DNA of 64,000 nt from Nageia nagi (taxonomy: Eukaryota; Pinophyta), in NCBI GenBank assembly GCA_050084985.1, contig JBITNC010000001.1:46748001-46812000 (forward strand). The letters run 5' to 3'. Of this stretch, positions 12,630 through 24,712 are shown one piece after another. Position 1 is the first letter of the stretch, and the number at the start of each line of letters is the position of its first letter. The notes below the pieces were generated by a model that saw nothing but the letters and a program-made list of their open reading frames with translations, searched no databases and was not told the DNA's origin. A program made the position numbers and the translations under genes.

Positions 12630-13560
12630 AGGAATTTGTATCTATAGTTGAAGAAAAATAAAAAGATATTTGCATAGTCATATATTGATATACTGAAATT
12701 AGATTCAAATCTAATGGTGCATAATTTGGGCATTAAGAAGCATGCTAAGCCAGTTAAATAAAATTTATGCAAGATGCATCCCATAATAGCCCTAATGGTA
12801 AAATAATAACTACAAAAACTCTTAGAAGCAAAATTCATACACCCCATTGATTACTCTAATTGGATTTCCAACATGATGTGAGTTAAAAAATCTAATGGAA
12901 AGATTTGTCTATACACAAATTTTAGAGGCTTAAATAAGGCTTTCCCTAAAGATGATATTCCTTTACCAAAGATTAATAATTTAATCAATTCTATTGGTGG
13001 ATATGAAATGTGGTATCTTATGGATGGATTTTTTATGGTATAACAAAATAAAATTAGCAAAAAAATATCAACAAAAAAGACTTTTATAACACCTTGGAGA
13101 ACCTTTTGTTATAAAGTAATACCCTTTGACCTAAATAATGTGGGAGCCATTTACCAAAGGGTGATGATATATATTTTTCATGATTACATGCATGATATTG
13201 TGGAAGATTACATAGATGATTTATTAGCCAAATCTAAAACCAAATAAGACAATCCAAAGGTAGTCATGAAGATATTTAATAGATTATTCGAACATAATAT
13301 TCAACTAAACCCTAAGAAATGTGTTTTAGGGATCACTTCAAGAAAATTATTTCGTTTTATTATTTCCAAAAGAGGAATCAAAGTAGACCCAAATAAGATA
13401 AAATCAATAGTGAATATGCCTCCCCATTCAAACATAAAATAATTACAAAGCCTACAAGAAAAAATACAAGCTATAAGATATTTCATATCACAATTATCAA
13501 ATAAGTGCAAATTATTTTAAAATTTGCTAAAAAAAGTGATTACATTTCACTAGCACATTG
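12630..13560 (+). pseudogene. Element DE reverse transcriptase remnant
   Basis: Read in one main frame with a few stops: KIFAWSYIDI-like start near 12670, LEAKFIHPIDYSNWISNM, KICLYTNFRGLNKAFPKDD, YEMWYLMDGFF, TPWRTFCYKVIPFDLNNVGA. The catalytic box is intact as YIDD (13209-13220) within DYIDDLLAKSK. The thumb follows with LNPKKCVLGITSRKL and GIKVDPNKI. It is the best preserved domain of DE, yet stops (for example after YIDDLLAKSKTK and inside the fingers) rule out function. Confidence 0.85.
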
Positions 13561-13990
13561 AAAAATGAGAAGTATTTGATAAAATAAAATGTTACCTTTT
13601 ATCACCTCTAGTTTTAGTTCCACCTATGGAAGGGGAACCACTCCTACTCGATTCATTGGCTATAGAATCTTCACTAGGAACCATGCTTACTCAAAAGAAT
13701 GAAACAAATAGGGAGCAAGCTATATACTATCTCATTCAAACCTTGGTTGGTTATGAAATTAAGTATGTGTATATGGAAAAGCTATTTTTAGTAATATTCT
13801 TCATAACAAATAAGATTAGACATTATATGCTAAATCATACTATCTATGTAATTGCCAAAGCAAATCCATTAAAATATGATTGAAAAAATCTACCAAAATA
13901 AAAGAGCATCTAAATGGATTATGCATTTGATAGAATTTTATTTATAATTCATAAGTAAAAAATAAATTAAAGTAAATTCATAGCTAATTA
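13561..13990 (+). pseudogene. Element DE RNase H remnant
   Basis: The open stretch 13626-13883 carries LDSLAIESSLGTMLTQKN, AIYYLIQTLVGYEIKYVYME and IRHYMLNHTIYVIAKANPLKY. This is the usual RNase H order of Ty3/gypsy elements (Y-LA-S, QYYIS-L-GAE-RY-EKL, HYF-H-I-V-TDHPLK). The first catalytic aspartate stands in the LLDSLA block. It stops at 13882 before the tail of the domain. Confidence 0.75.
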
Positions 13991-14079
13991 TCTTACTAAA
14001 GCACCACTACCCAATGATATACTACTTATCATGGAATTACCAAATGAGCATGTTTTCTAATTAGATGAGATAGAAATTC

Positions 14080-14450
14080 TTGTTGATTATGAAGAAGAGG
14101 GGTATATGATAACTTATTTTGATGGATCTCAATGCAAAAAAAATGGAGATACCTATATTGTATTGGTAAAACTGTAAGGATTTCCCCTTAAACTCAACTT
14201 TCTATGTACAAATAACATTGAATATGAAGCCTTAATACTAAATATAAAGACTACCATAAACTTAAGGCTAAGAAAAGTCAAATTTATCATTGATTCATTG
14301 TTAATTATAAATAAAGTTAAAGTTATTTTCTAATGTAAAGTACCTTTACTCCAAAAATACAAAAAGCTAGTGCATACTCTATTACAGTCATTCAAAAATA
14401 TGATCTAGAGGTGGCACCAAGATCAACCAACAAGTTTGTAAATGTTATGG
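14080..14450 (+). pseudogene. Element DE archaeal-type RNase H remnant
   Basis: Motifs seen in order are MITYFDGSQCKKNGDTYIVL (first D intact), NNIEYEALILNIKT (E intact) and VKFIIDSLLIINKV (D intact). This second RNase H after the first one places DE in the Tat branch. Stops occur after about 20 residues and again at the end. Confidence 0.75.
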
Positions 14451-14473
14451 ATTAAATTAAATATTTAATACCT

Positions 14474-15824
14474 ATGAACCCTCATAAGCAAACCATTCAC
14501 ATAAAAATAATCCAAATCACCCAATATTTGTTGGATATGGATATAGTAAAATATGCAGTTCTTGATATTATAATAGAAGACAAAAACTTATGGCATATCC
14601 AACTAGTTAGATTCCTAGGAGATGGAATCCTACCTATCAATTTAACCAAATTGACTAAGAATAAATTCAAATTAAAGGCTTCTTGTTATTACATGTTAAG
14701 GGATGTTATTTATCATAAGGGATTTGATAATATATTACTTAGATGCCTAGAATGGGTCAATTTGCAAATTGTAATTCCATGCGCACATGATAGAATATGT
14801 GGAGGAAATTTTAGTGGTCCTACAATCACAAAATAATTCATGCGCATGGGTTATTATTTGGCTACTATGGAACATGATTGTATTGAATAAGTTAAAAAAT
14901 GATTTAAATATTAATAATATTCCAATTTATTTAACAACCATCTCAATCATTACAACCCATGCAAACTATATGCCCATTGTTGAGACAGACCCTAGATATT
15001 ATAGGTTAGATATCTCCTACTTCTTCAGGGGGTCATAAATTTATAATAAAAGCTATAGAATACTTCATAAAATGGATCAAAGTTATTCCTATGATCTCTA
15101 TAAAAGGACAAAAAATAGTAGAAGTCCATCATATCATTTTCTATTATGGAATCCCCACTCAAATAATCACAAACAACAAAAATAATTTTAAAAATTAGGA
15201 AGTGCTAGCCCTATGTAGAGGATACGACATTAGAATTAGCTTTTCAACACCTTATTACCCTTAAGGGAATGGAAAAAAAATTGAAGTATTTTCCTTAAAA
15301 TAGTTTATAATTCTCATAGAGACTAGTATGCAAGAATCCCACATGCTTTATGGGCCTATCACACTAGCATTAGAACTCCTATAGGGGAAACCACATTTTC
15401 TCTAGTTTTTTAGATAGAAGCAATTTTCCCCTTAGAAATAGAAATCCCATCTTTATGAATTTATGTACAAGATTAAATTACATATTGGGCATATCACCAA
15501 ATATAATTAGATCAATTATTATTACAAGATGAAATACAAGTTCATGGATTAGAGCATATGCATACTTATCAAAATTGTATTAAAAGAGATTTCGATAAAA
15601 GGGCTAAAATTCATGAATTCAACATAAGAGAATTAGTACTTAAATAAAACTAACAAACTTCATGAATGGAACAAAAAATTCATGATAAATTTACCTCTTA
15701 TTGGTTAGGACCTTATATAATCAAAAGAAAATTTGGTTTAGGAGAATATCATTTATCTCGCATGGAAGAAAATGAAGAGCATGAATCAATAAACATCATG
15801 CATCTTCATCCTTTTTATAGTTAA
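14474..15824 (+). pseudogene. Element DE integrase remnant
   Basis: The N-terminal zinc segment (14474-14836) reads ASCYYMLRDVIYHKGFDNIL, LLRCLE and HDRICGGNFSGPTITK. The core begins near 14985 (DPRYYRLDISYFF) with AIEYFIKWIKVIPM; the usual catalytic TDYFTKW has become IEYFIKW. The second site, normally TDNG, reads TNNK, so D became N. The third region reads STPYYP, stop, GNGKKIE. The C-terminal domain (about 15590-15770) has FDKRAKIHEFNIRELVLK and YWLGPYIIKRKFG. The frame ends at 15824 with HLHPFYS. Two or three catalytic acids are lost. Confidence 0.8.
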
Positions 15825-15944
15825 AGTTACTTTATATTCTTTGTATGTATTTTAAATATATAGTTAGATATATTAAAATTTATACAATGAACTCATGAAA
15901 ATAAATGAATTTAACAGGTGTCAACTAAAAGGGCCAAGAGTGTT

Positions 15945-16005
15945 CACGTGTCATTGGAAAGAAGAGGAATATGAAAAATATCATGGTGTAAAAAGCCTAT
16001 ATATT
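15945..16005 (+). promoter_or_regulatory. G-box plus TATA arrangement downstream of DE pol
   Basis: A CACGTG hexamer (15945-15950) is followed about 50 bases later by TATATATT (15998-16005), then a G-rich GGGGATAGAG. Such spacing resembles a plant core promoter and could drive the frame-like stretch that follows at 16130. In AT-rich DNA a TATA match alone means little, so only the pairing is worth noting. Confidence 0.25.
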
Positions 16006-16129
16006 TGGGGATAGAGCTATATCTAGACTTATAGAATTTACTTTCAAAGTATAAAAAACTTTTCTTTGATTACCTACTGACATACAAAGAGATTTAGCCT
16101 TGAAGCATTTTTCAAGTAAATTTGATAGA

Positions 16130-16918
16130 TGGAAAATTTGTATTTGTAGTTCATAATCCCCAAAATCTAGATGGAATCTTAGAATGGATGAATAATATCA
16201 CTGGAGACCTATGTCATTAGAAATTAATATATGACTTCTTTACCATGTTTTTCTCCAAACCTCAATAATCAAAAGAAGTAAAATAAAAGATTAATCAATG
16301 ATTTTCTTGACTAAATTTAAGGTTTTTTCTCTCTTGTTTTCATAATCATCAAGTGAAAATTCAAACAAACAAAAGACTAGAAGTCCAAAACAAATGCATT
16401 TGTAGTTTGATTATGTTGGCCAAATTTTCATAGATAGATATAAAGGATATGTTTACATGAAGTTAATTATAAAAAATCTTTCTACACTTATTTCTCATTT
16501 ACTTGATTTACCAAGAGAAATACAATTAGTGATAGCTATGAAATATTTCAAAAATCGTATATCAAATGCATGGGAATTGAAAATGAATGATTCAAAAGTT
16601 GTAATCAAAGTTAAAGTGCATAAAATTTAGATGGAACAAGAATATTAAATTACTTCATTATAATAGTTACATTTACATTAGCCTTAAAATAAACCTAAAA
16701 TTTTGATAGATTTTGTTGAAGATGTCAATATCAAATTTATGGGGCATTCTTTCTCCCTAATTGTAGTCATTTTTGATCAAGTATTATCCTATATTATGCC
16801 ATATTTAACAAATGATGAAACTATATATGACTATAGTTCATTTTTTAGTAATTTTTTTTATGTAAATAACCCTCTAAATATAAAAAAACATGATTCGAAT
16901 GAATTATTAAACCCCTAA
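16130..16918 (+). pseudogene. Possible additional sense ORF of DE, broken
   Basis: No known family is recognised. Coding character is suggested by blocks such as KFVFVVHNPQNLDGILEWM (16133-16190), KLIIKNLSTLISHLLDLPRE (about 16455-16520) and the open frame 16703-16918 with VNIKFMGHSFSLIVVIFDQV. The blocks are separated by stops and shifts. It follows the integrase by about 300 bases and a promoter-like sequence. Tat-branch elements are known to carry additional ORFs between pol and the 3' LTR, which fits, but chance in AT-rich DNA cannot be excluded. Confidence 0.3.
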
Positions 16919-18331
16919 ATAAAAAGAAAATGAATTAATAAAGATAGTCAAAAATATTTTCTAAAGACTATTGATAGTAGTAGTACCATCATAACTGTAA
17001 GGAGTCTCATCCCATAGTTCTTGTTATCAACCTCTCCACTACTATCGATACTATCACCATATATTTCATTATTCCCTACATATATACCTTCATTTTTTAT
17101 GCTCCCTAAGGTACATAATAAATCTTCAATTTCATTTATAGAACCTAAGAGAGTCATTCAAAAGTTTAAGCCAAAACCTAGACCATCACCCATGTTAACA
17201 TTTTCACCACTTATTTTGTATCCCATTCACTTCCAACCATCCACTCTAGGATAAGGTCCTTTTCACCTTCAATTGATACCTCCTTACTATTACCATTTGA
17301 TTTCATGGATATTGGGTCATTCGTAAGAAATCCACACACTAACATCATTCGAGGATTATAAATCATTTTGTGTCATTTTAAAATAAAAATATATAAAATG
17401 ATAAAAATACAATTTCATGTACATATATGTTGTATATATATTTCTTGAAATCATTGCATGCTTATCGATAATTTTCATGCAAATAAAAGCTTTATATTAT
17501 GCTTATATAGACTTCTTCAATCTCTAAAGTTTGTAGATAATATTGCAAGTGGTTGGTTGTATTCAACACACATACATTATGAGTCATTCTCATTATATTT
17601 TTAAACCCATAAACCAATGTATAGTCTATCTATATCATGTTTCATTCATTCCTTGGGAATTATCTTCCATTCACATCCCACATTCACCTTGTACATTCGC
17701 TAGCAATCACTTGATATACATATAGATCATGTTTTTGAGTTAGTTGATGGGGTTCAACATAAAATCCTATATATGATATTATTTTTTATAATTTTTGATA
17801 GATCTGATTGAGCCTACCATGCCTTCAAAATTTTCTTTTGAGTGGGCATTATTATTGACCATGAACTATGTTGGGGAACCTATGTAATTTATCACATACC
17901 TGATGAAGAGTTTATCTAAAACCTCATCTGCCTATTTTCTAGACTAGAATTCATTTGGAGGATTACAATCAACACTTGTGTTAATACATTCCTATACCAA
18001 CTCATTACATTTTATGTTCCACCATCATTAGACCCTCACAAGTCACTTTACATACTTACCATTGCCCACATAATAGCACAAAATATTTTCTATTAGGATT
18101 CTATGTTTTCTATTTTTTTCACTTGTAATATAATACACTGGTCTATTAATCATGTCATACATATGCTATATCATTTTCACCCTAGATCTCATATTCATAT
18201 ATTGCGATCCTTCATACGATATAGATTTAATCATGAAGAGTCAAATGAGGACCAAAAAATCATAAAATCCTAAAAAATAAAAAAATTACAAATTCCTTAA
18301 AAAAATCATAAAATTATAAAAAAAAAAATTA

Positions 18332-18392
<61 letters not shown>

Positions 18393-19970
18393 TATATATG
18401 TATATACTAAAAAAATATATTTCTAAAGCATCTTGGCTATTGGGTATGTTTCTCTATGTATCCATAGAATATCATTGTGTTCATCTTATTTTGTCTATTA
18501 CTTCCATCATCATAAAACTATTAAGTGTCAAACATGATGATTCAAGTAACTTACCAAGTTATATATACAAACCATACATCCATCCATATATTACTCATAT
18601 ATATAGTTGTACATATAAATAAAGAAGTAGTTTATGAATATAATATTCATACTTCATTTTGTCAAAATATCATTTATAAAAAATTTAAAACTTAGGATGA
18701 TAAACAAACACAACCTTGATAACATTTTTAGGACATTATGAACTCATACACTTTTACACATTTTAAAATCTTGAAGCTATCAAAAATAAGATGTTACTCG
18801 AGGACAATTTTTAGTGATTATGGGATCTAGAGGTTAGTCTTCACTGAGGCTATGGCCACCCATCTGGAAATGAGGTATACCTTATGAAGGGGTGACATGT
18901 CCAATCTTTATGATGAACCTCTATACATTTCATATGAATGAATTAGCTTACATATTTTATGGTCTTGAAACATCAAGTTTGCAAGCATCAAGAGAAGGAA
19001 ATGAACATCATTGCACACACACAAGTTCATAGTAAATTTACGCATATTATAACATTATTTTATATCATCCATGTAGACAAAACTAAAATAAAAGATTATT
19101 TGAAAAAATTAATTTAAATATATTATTTATTACATTTTTTATAATATTATACATTTCACCTCATGATATATATATTATTATTATGATATTGGTAAGTTAT
19201 TAGAATGTTATGTTTGACATTTAAATAGATATACCATTCCTTCATACCTATTGTCCATGAGTTTGCATTTACAATTTCATACATCTATATGTTCATGCAT
19301 TTATAACATTTATATCATTCCACATATATATGTCATCCCACTATTTGTATCCAAAACCATGTGTATTAATAGCCAAGAATGGAAAATGATGATATCTGAT
19401 TCTATACTACTTTAAATAAAATTTTGCCTTAATTTTAACTAGGTCATTATAAGGATATAATGATTAAAAAAATAAACAAGCCATATTGCAAACATTTGCA
19501 TCATTTATGAATTATAATCAATCATATATAAAAAATATATCCATAAAAAATAATAAAAATATCATTATTCTATCATCCTAGGATAATGTAAACCAATATC
19601 AATGTTCCATCAACACTGAATATAACACCAAAATCAAACATAACATCTAAACATTCACATGAACAAAATGTCAAATCTATCATCCATTAAAAATAACATA
19701 TGATAATATTTAATAATAGCAACAACTAATCAAATCATCATTATATAAATAATAACCATAAGCATGAACATCCAAATATATCATCTTATATATAAAAATA
19801 ATAATAATCATATAGTCCACCACCTAACCACTACATAACATCCATCTAATATATCCATTGAAACTAATCATGATTACCATGATAAAATATGAGTATAATG
19901 TATCAACATCAATTAATATAATTCCATAACATCATATCAAAAGTTTTAACAACAAATTAACATAAAAGGC
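16919..19970 (+). other. Element DE 3' spacer, no gene seen
   Basis: About 3 kb without recognisable coding. It holds a long AT microsatellite (18337-18399) and many CAT- and ATATC-rich stretches. Small open frames at 17021-17254, 17543-17725 and 18398-18622 show no family resemblance and no conserved pattern. Confidence 0.5.
18337..18399 (+). repeat. (AT)n microsatellite
   Basis: About 60 bases of nearly pure AT dinucleotide with one AA interruption near 18385. It lies in the DE spacer. Confidence 0.95.
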
Positions 19971-19974
19971 TAAG

Positions 19975-22110
19975 TATTCAATCCTCAAGGGCATCCTCAT
20001 AAGCACTTCCCTCACCACCAACTTGACCACTAGCCTTGCTAATCTCATGGCCTCTCTATCCTAATGTTGAAGGGCTACCAATACTTATCTATTACCCCAC
20101 TACCCTGATCTCTAATTATGTATGTATATGGTGAGAAGAAGTAGATGTATCACTCCTACTAGAAGCATCTATAACCCTACCTCTTTCTCATTGTGCATTG
20201 GTATCACCCTATGTCCCACTAACTATTATGGAAGGAAGTGTACATATATCCAAAGGAATAAAGCCTATAGGAGGGATAGGATAATCTAAATTGGGTTTGT
20301 ATGCATTAACAAACACTTTTTAAGTGTCAAAAACCCCATAACAATAGTCCCTCTACCTATATATATCTATGATAAAAATAGATGAGTGTCTCTCCAAACC
20401 TACTAGAATGCCCTTTGTGCCTATTTGTTGTTGCAAGTATTGAACCATATCCTAAGCTAGATCTCTCTCATATATGTAACTATCATGGTATATCCTATAT
20501 TTGATTCTATCCTCATCTAAATATTTGGACTAATATAGGTAAGCTCATAAGGACTCATTATCCTATCATGATTGGTCAAGTAATGATCATGTTTACCCAA
20601 GTAAAAACTTAAGCTCATCAATCTCACCAAGTAATAATTCATAGCTACAAACCTATGGGGCTAGTCCTTCCTCCTCTAAAACTCCCTCACCATGAGGAAC
20701 ATCTTCCTCTTCTTGAGCCTCCATATTAGGAATATCCTCAGTAAGACCCATATCTACATACTATGCCTCTCTACGATAGGCCCTACACCAAGATCCTATA
20801 CATACTTTTGCACTCAATGACCCTATTCTTCCTCCTTATTATCCTCTAGATAAACTTGCTAGTAGGTAGTAAAAACCTCTATAACCCTAAGATCATTTGC
20901 ATTAACCTCCTCCTTAATGACCTCCTCACCTATAGGATCAGGCTCAATGTAGACCAAAGGCTCAAGGGTACCCTCTCTCTGATACCTTGTAGGCTCTAGA
21001 GGAATGTCTTATATGACACCAAACTAGTGCTTTACATTCTTAAATTGAAAATACTCTAGAAAATTTGTTTATCAACCACTAAGAATCCTCATCTATTGGA
21101 TACCTATCAACTCCACCTTTAACTCATCCCATGTTAGATACTAATGATAAGGATGAAACCTAACATAGTCAGGTACAAGTTGGTTAGGTATCCTATGATA
21201 GAAATATAAGTTTCTATAGAAACTATAAGTAGGATGAATATACAAGTCATCTCTCCATCTCAAAATACCTATCAGATACTATGCATTATCTACAAAGCTA
21301 GGAACAAGAAGCCCATAAGGACATGTAATAATAATATGCTCATATGCCCACACTTGAAGAGCGATTATCATTGATAGTAAATTTTAATGCCCCTATGAAT
21401 AAACGAATAACTCCTTGTATCACTTACCTAAAAAATTGAAATCCCAAGCAAAGATGATCCTATATTGCATCATATCTATAATAATGGGAAGCAATGACAA
21501 TGATACTTGATCACTACCTATGTTAGGAAAATAATAGCACTCAATCATGCCCATAATGAAGGAGAACCTGATGCTCCCTTGCTAATACTCATGCCAAAAT
21601 TGAAATTATTTAATACCACCTAAGACAATCTCATATATAATATCAACAACTCAATTTACCCCATAAAAATAAGATATAGCAGGCCTGGCATCATCCATAT
21701 CCATGATGTGTTAAATTTATTGGCCATGAATGGAAAAATAGTAGAGATTATGGATGTCCTCCACTATGATAAACATCTTCCCTATCAAAAAATGGAAAGT
21801 ATAAGTAATGGAGTCCCAAATCTCTAGCAAAGCTTGCATGAGAGAGTACTCCCAGTGAATGCAACCCATATAGGGTCCAACTCTAAAGCCTATGCTCTAA
21901 ACAAAGGTATGGTCAATAGCAATAAGAAATAAATATTCCTCCTAGAGAATGGTGGGATAATGATCCCTAGGGTTTAATATATCTTGAACCTAAAAGCAAA
22001 TAGTAAGCTAAGCTAAGTTAAAGAAAATTAACTTAAAAGCAAAATGTTAGCGATCGAAAAACCAAGTGTCATTGACATCCATTGGCTAGATGTTGACAAC
22101 CCTAAAACCC
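19975..22110 (-). pseudogene. Antisense plant mobile domain (PMD) gene remnant in DE
   Basis: PMD proteins are plant proteins also known as cargo of transposons, including Ty3/gypsy elements. On the minus strand around 21830-21710 the frame reads LLEIWDSITYTFHFLIGKMF and IIVEDIHNLYYFSIHG, matching the PMD core (L-E-W-x-TFH-x-x-GEMT-T-x-DV-L-L-I-G). Downstream are ALQVWAYEHIIITCPYG (near 21340) and DYVRFHPYH-YLTWDELKVE (near 21130), typical of the later PMD part. The tail (20700-20000) has a helical segment (LLLGEIDELKFLLG) and ends in polar residues. Many stops and shifts are present. It lies opposite to gag-pol, between pol and the 3' LTR, like the PMD frame of B. Confidence 0.65.
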
Positions 22111-22688
22111 TTTGGCTCTAGCTAGCAATTACAATCAAAAAGCCCAAAAAATCTAAAAAACTAAAAAATAAGCCCAAATGCAAATTCTAAATGGATGAAA
22201 ATGTGTTAAATACAAAAATAAACATCTCTATAATTTTTATTTTTTAATTTGAACTATAAAAATGAATATTTAAATAAAAAACTAAAAAGAGGGTTTGATA
22301 ACCCTAACTCATCCTTGTTAGCCTCATTTGGATAGCTGGTCTCCTCCTTAGTGGCATGATAACTCATAAAAAGTAACAAGGTGGCTATATAAATGGTCAA
22401 CTATGAAGAGAGTGGGATAGTATGATAGAGCTCTAGAAAATAGGGAAAGAAAAATGAGATAATAATAACTCATCTTTTATTTTTATCCAACTCACTACCT
22501 CGAACATTGATGATTTTTAGTCAAATGTTGGTGATTGAGATAGAACATCAAAAATTAGCAACAAACATTGACAACCCTCAAAAAAATAAAAATTTTAAAA
22601 ATTAAATAAAAATACAAATTTTGTAAGCCTTATTTATACCATTTTATAATTAATTTTAGACAAGGCAATACAAAAATATAATAATATA

Positions 22689-22690
<2 letters not shown>

Positions 22691-22748
<58 letters not shown>
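22691..22748 (+). repeat. (AT)n microsatellite in duplication unit 1
   Basis: Nearly uninterrupted AT dinucleotide. A minus-strand frame over it (22634-22822) encodes only an alternating I-Y run and is not a gene. Confidence 0.95.
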
Positions 22749-22750
<2 letters not shown>

Positions 22751-23512
22751 AAAATTATGAAAATCCTCTTTTGGCACCTCACCATTAATCCTTAACGAGG
22801 CAACAAGATGTGTCAAAAACAAAATGAGTGAGCCTCCTACTCATTAAATTGACCAAAGTAACATTGATAAAATTGATTTAATCTCATAAATAATTCAAGC
22901 TTTGAAAATTCTTACATGGTTTAAAAGAATTATATGATCTTTTGCATAAGATCATGATAAAAACTCGCTATCAAGATAAAGAGCAGTAAGAAAAAATCAA
23001 TCATATACATGATACAAGCTTACTATCATGTACTTGCTTTGGCATGTGGAGATGAACTAGAATTTTATCATGCAACTACCACAAACAATATACAACATGG
23101 AGATAGATACAAGTGATGTTTTGGTGCACACTATAATTATTTTCAAAATGCATCAAGTGCAAAATATTAGAATATGATTTAGTCATGATTTGACCCATCA
23201 AGTTTGACTTATTCAAGAGACTAAGTCAATTTAAAACATTGACCCAAGATTCAAACACATGATTTAGAAGAAAAAAATACACAATATTTAATCCCTCATT
23301 CTAATATCTCATTATGAGTTCCATATGAGGCAATACAAAATTATATGAATATAAAAATAAAAATATAAAAATCTCTAAGCCCTCTTGTTAGCACCTCATC
23401 ATGGGTCCTTGATGAGGAAACATTATGAAAGCATACCTTCATGAGTCATTGGTGGGATAATCATATTTTTATAACCCCCATCATGTATCTTCTATAAGCT
23501 TAAAAATTATAT

Positions 23513-23518
<6 letters not shown>

Positions 23519-23561
<43 letters not shown>
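23519..23561 (+). repeat. (TG)n microsatellite in duplication unit 2
   Basis: About 21 uninterrupted TG units following a short AT run, at the position equivalent to the AT array of unit 1. Confidence 0.95.
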
Positions 23562-23562
<1 letters not shown>

Positions 23563-23689
23563 AAAGATAAAATGAGAAAGCCTCTTACTTGTTTTGCTTC
23601 AACCAACCTAACATGTTTTGGAAGAAATAAAACTTATGAGTAATCCAAAATTTGAAAACTTAGACATGACTAAATATATAGTATGAACC

Positions 23690-24290
23690 ATAGAATAAGA
23701 AAATGGTGTTTAAACACAAAAAATGTTGTTTTTTTGTCTCTCAAAAAATATGTATTTTCCTCAAAAAATGGAGAAGGTGCTATTTTTTAAGACCAAAATA
23801 TGGCCCTTTAAATGGCAAAAAAAAGGCCAAAAAAATGGGAAAAAAATGTTGAATGTGTTGAAAAAAATGAGTTTCCTAATGGATTTTTAGGATTGAAAAA
23901 TGCATTTTTTGGGCCAAAAAACACTATCTAAATGCAAAAGATGCCAAAAAATTGAGCAAGGAAAATAACTTAAACCCCCTTTCCCACCTATCATTTTTCA
24001 CATTTTTTACTCCAAAAGATGTTGTATTTATAGTATTTGACATTTAAACGGTCAAAAAACACAAAAAAAACATGCATACAAACCTTACCGTACCTACCAT
24101 TTTTAACAAAATTTAACAATTTTTTTATCACAAATTTTTCTCATTTTTTCTATTTTTAACCCTTTTTGGGCATTTTTTCCACATTCACAAATTTTGAAAT
24201 CCATAAATTTTTTTCATATTCATAGTACTTTGACCATTTTTTGCCCTTTTTTACGTATTTGGCTTTAAGCCATATTTAAAAAAAACCATT
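23690..24290. repeat. Possible fold-back insertion
   Basis: The left half is rich in AAAAAATG words and the right half in CATTTTTT words, flipping near 23960, as expected for a degenerate inverted repeat. Examples are GGCCAAAAAAATGGGAAAAA left against GGGCATTTTTTCCACATTCA right. A perfect palindrome GTGTTTAAACAC lies near the left edge and GGCTTTAAGCC near the right edge. It interrupts duplication unit 2 and has no counterpart in unit 1. Exact ends and target duplication were not found. Confidence 0.4.
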
Positions 24291-24697
24291 TAAATCTTTT
24301 GCATAAGATCATCATCTAACCCCACTCCTAGGACAAAGAGTAAGATAATCAAAACAACTATATTCACAAAGTAAACTTCTTTATCATATACTTACTTAGG
24401 CATATGGAGATGAGCTAAAGCATCATCACATACCTACCACATAACAACATTTGGTATAGTAATACACATAAGTTTTGCTATGATAATACAACAATTTTTA
24501 TTTTCAAAATGCTTCAAATGTAAAAGATGAAGAATAGATTTAATCATGATTCAAGAAATCAAATTTGCCTTATACTAGAGAATAGGTCAATCCAAGACAT
24601 CGACTAGATTCGAAAATATAAGTTAAGAAACTTGAATACATCCACCTTTAGAAAGGTAAATTTTTGAATTATCCCCCACTTACAATTAATAGATAAT

Positions 24698-24712
24698 CCA
24701 AAAGGAAAAAAA
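24698..24712 (+). other. Element DE polypurine-type tract
   Basis: CCAAAAGGAAAAAAA directly precedes the LTR start TGTAGACACC. This is the expected place of the plus-strand primer. B has the related AAAGAGGGGAAAAA at the same place. Confidence 0.65.

Larger units (their letters stand above)
22640..24640 (+). repeat. Large imperfect tandem duplication in DE 3' region
   Basis: Unit 1 (about 22640-23285) and unit 2 (about 23290-24640) share GAGGCAATACAAAA-type starts, CTCTT-TGG-CACCTCA, a microsatellite, GTCAAA-A-AAAATGAG, TTGCATAAGATCAT and GGCAT-TGGAGATGA-CTA in the same order. Unit 2 is longer because it holds an extra AT-rich block at about 23690-24290. The microsatellites differ: AT in unit 1, TG in unit 2. 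Confidence 0.6.

Noticed and set aside
17021-17254. Proline- and serine-rich plus-strand frame, with an opposite frame at 16948-17157
   Set aside because: No similarity recognised and both strands are open; treated as spacer of DE.
22634-22822. Minus-strand frame with alternating isoleucine-tyrosine run
   Set aside because: It is translation of the AT microsatellite; no conserved flanks.
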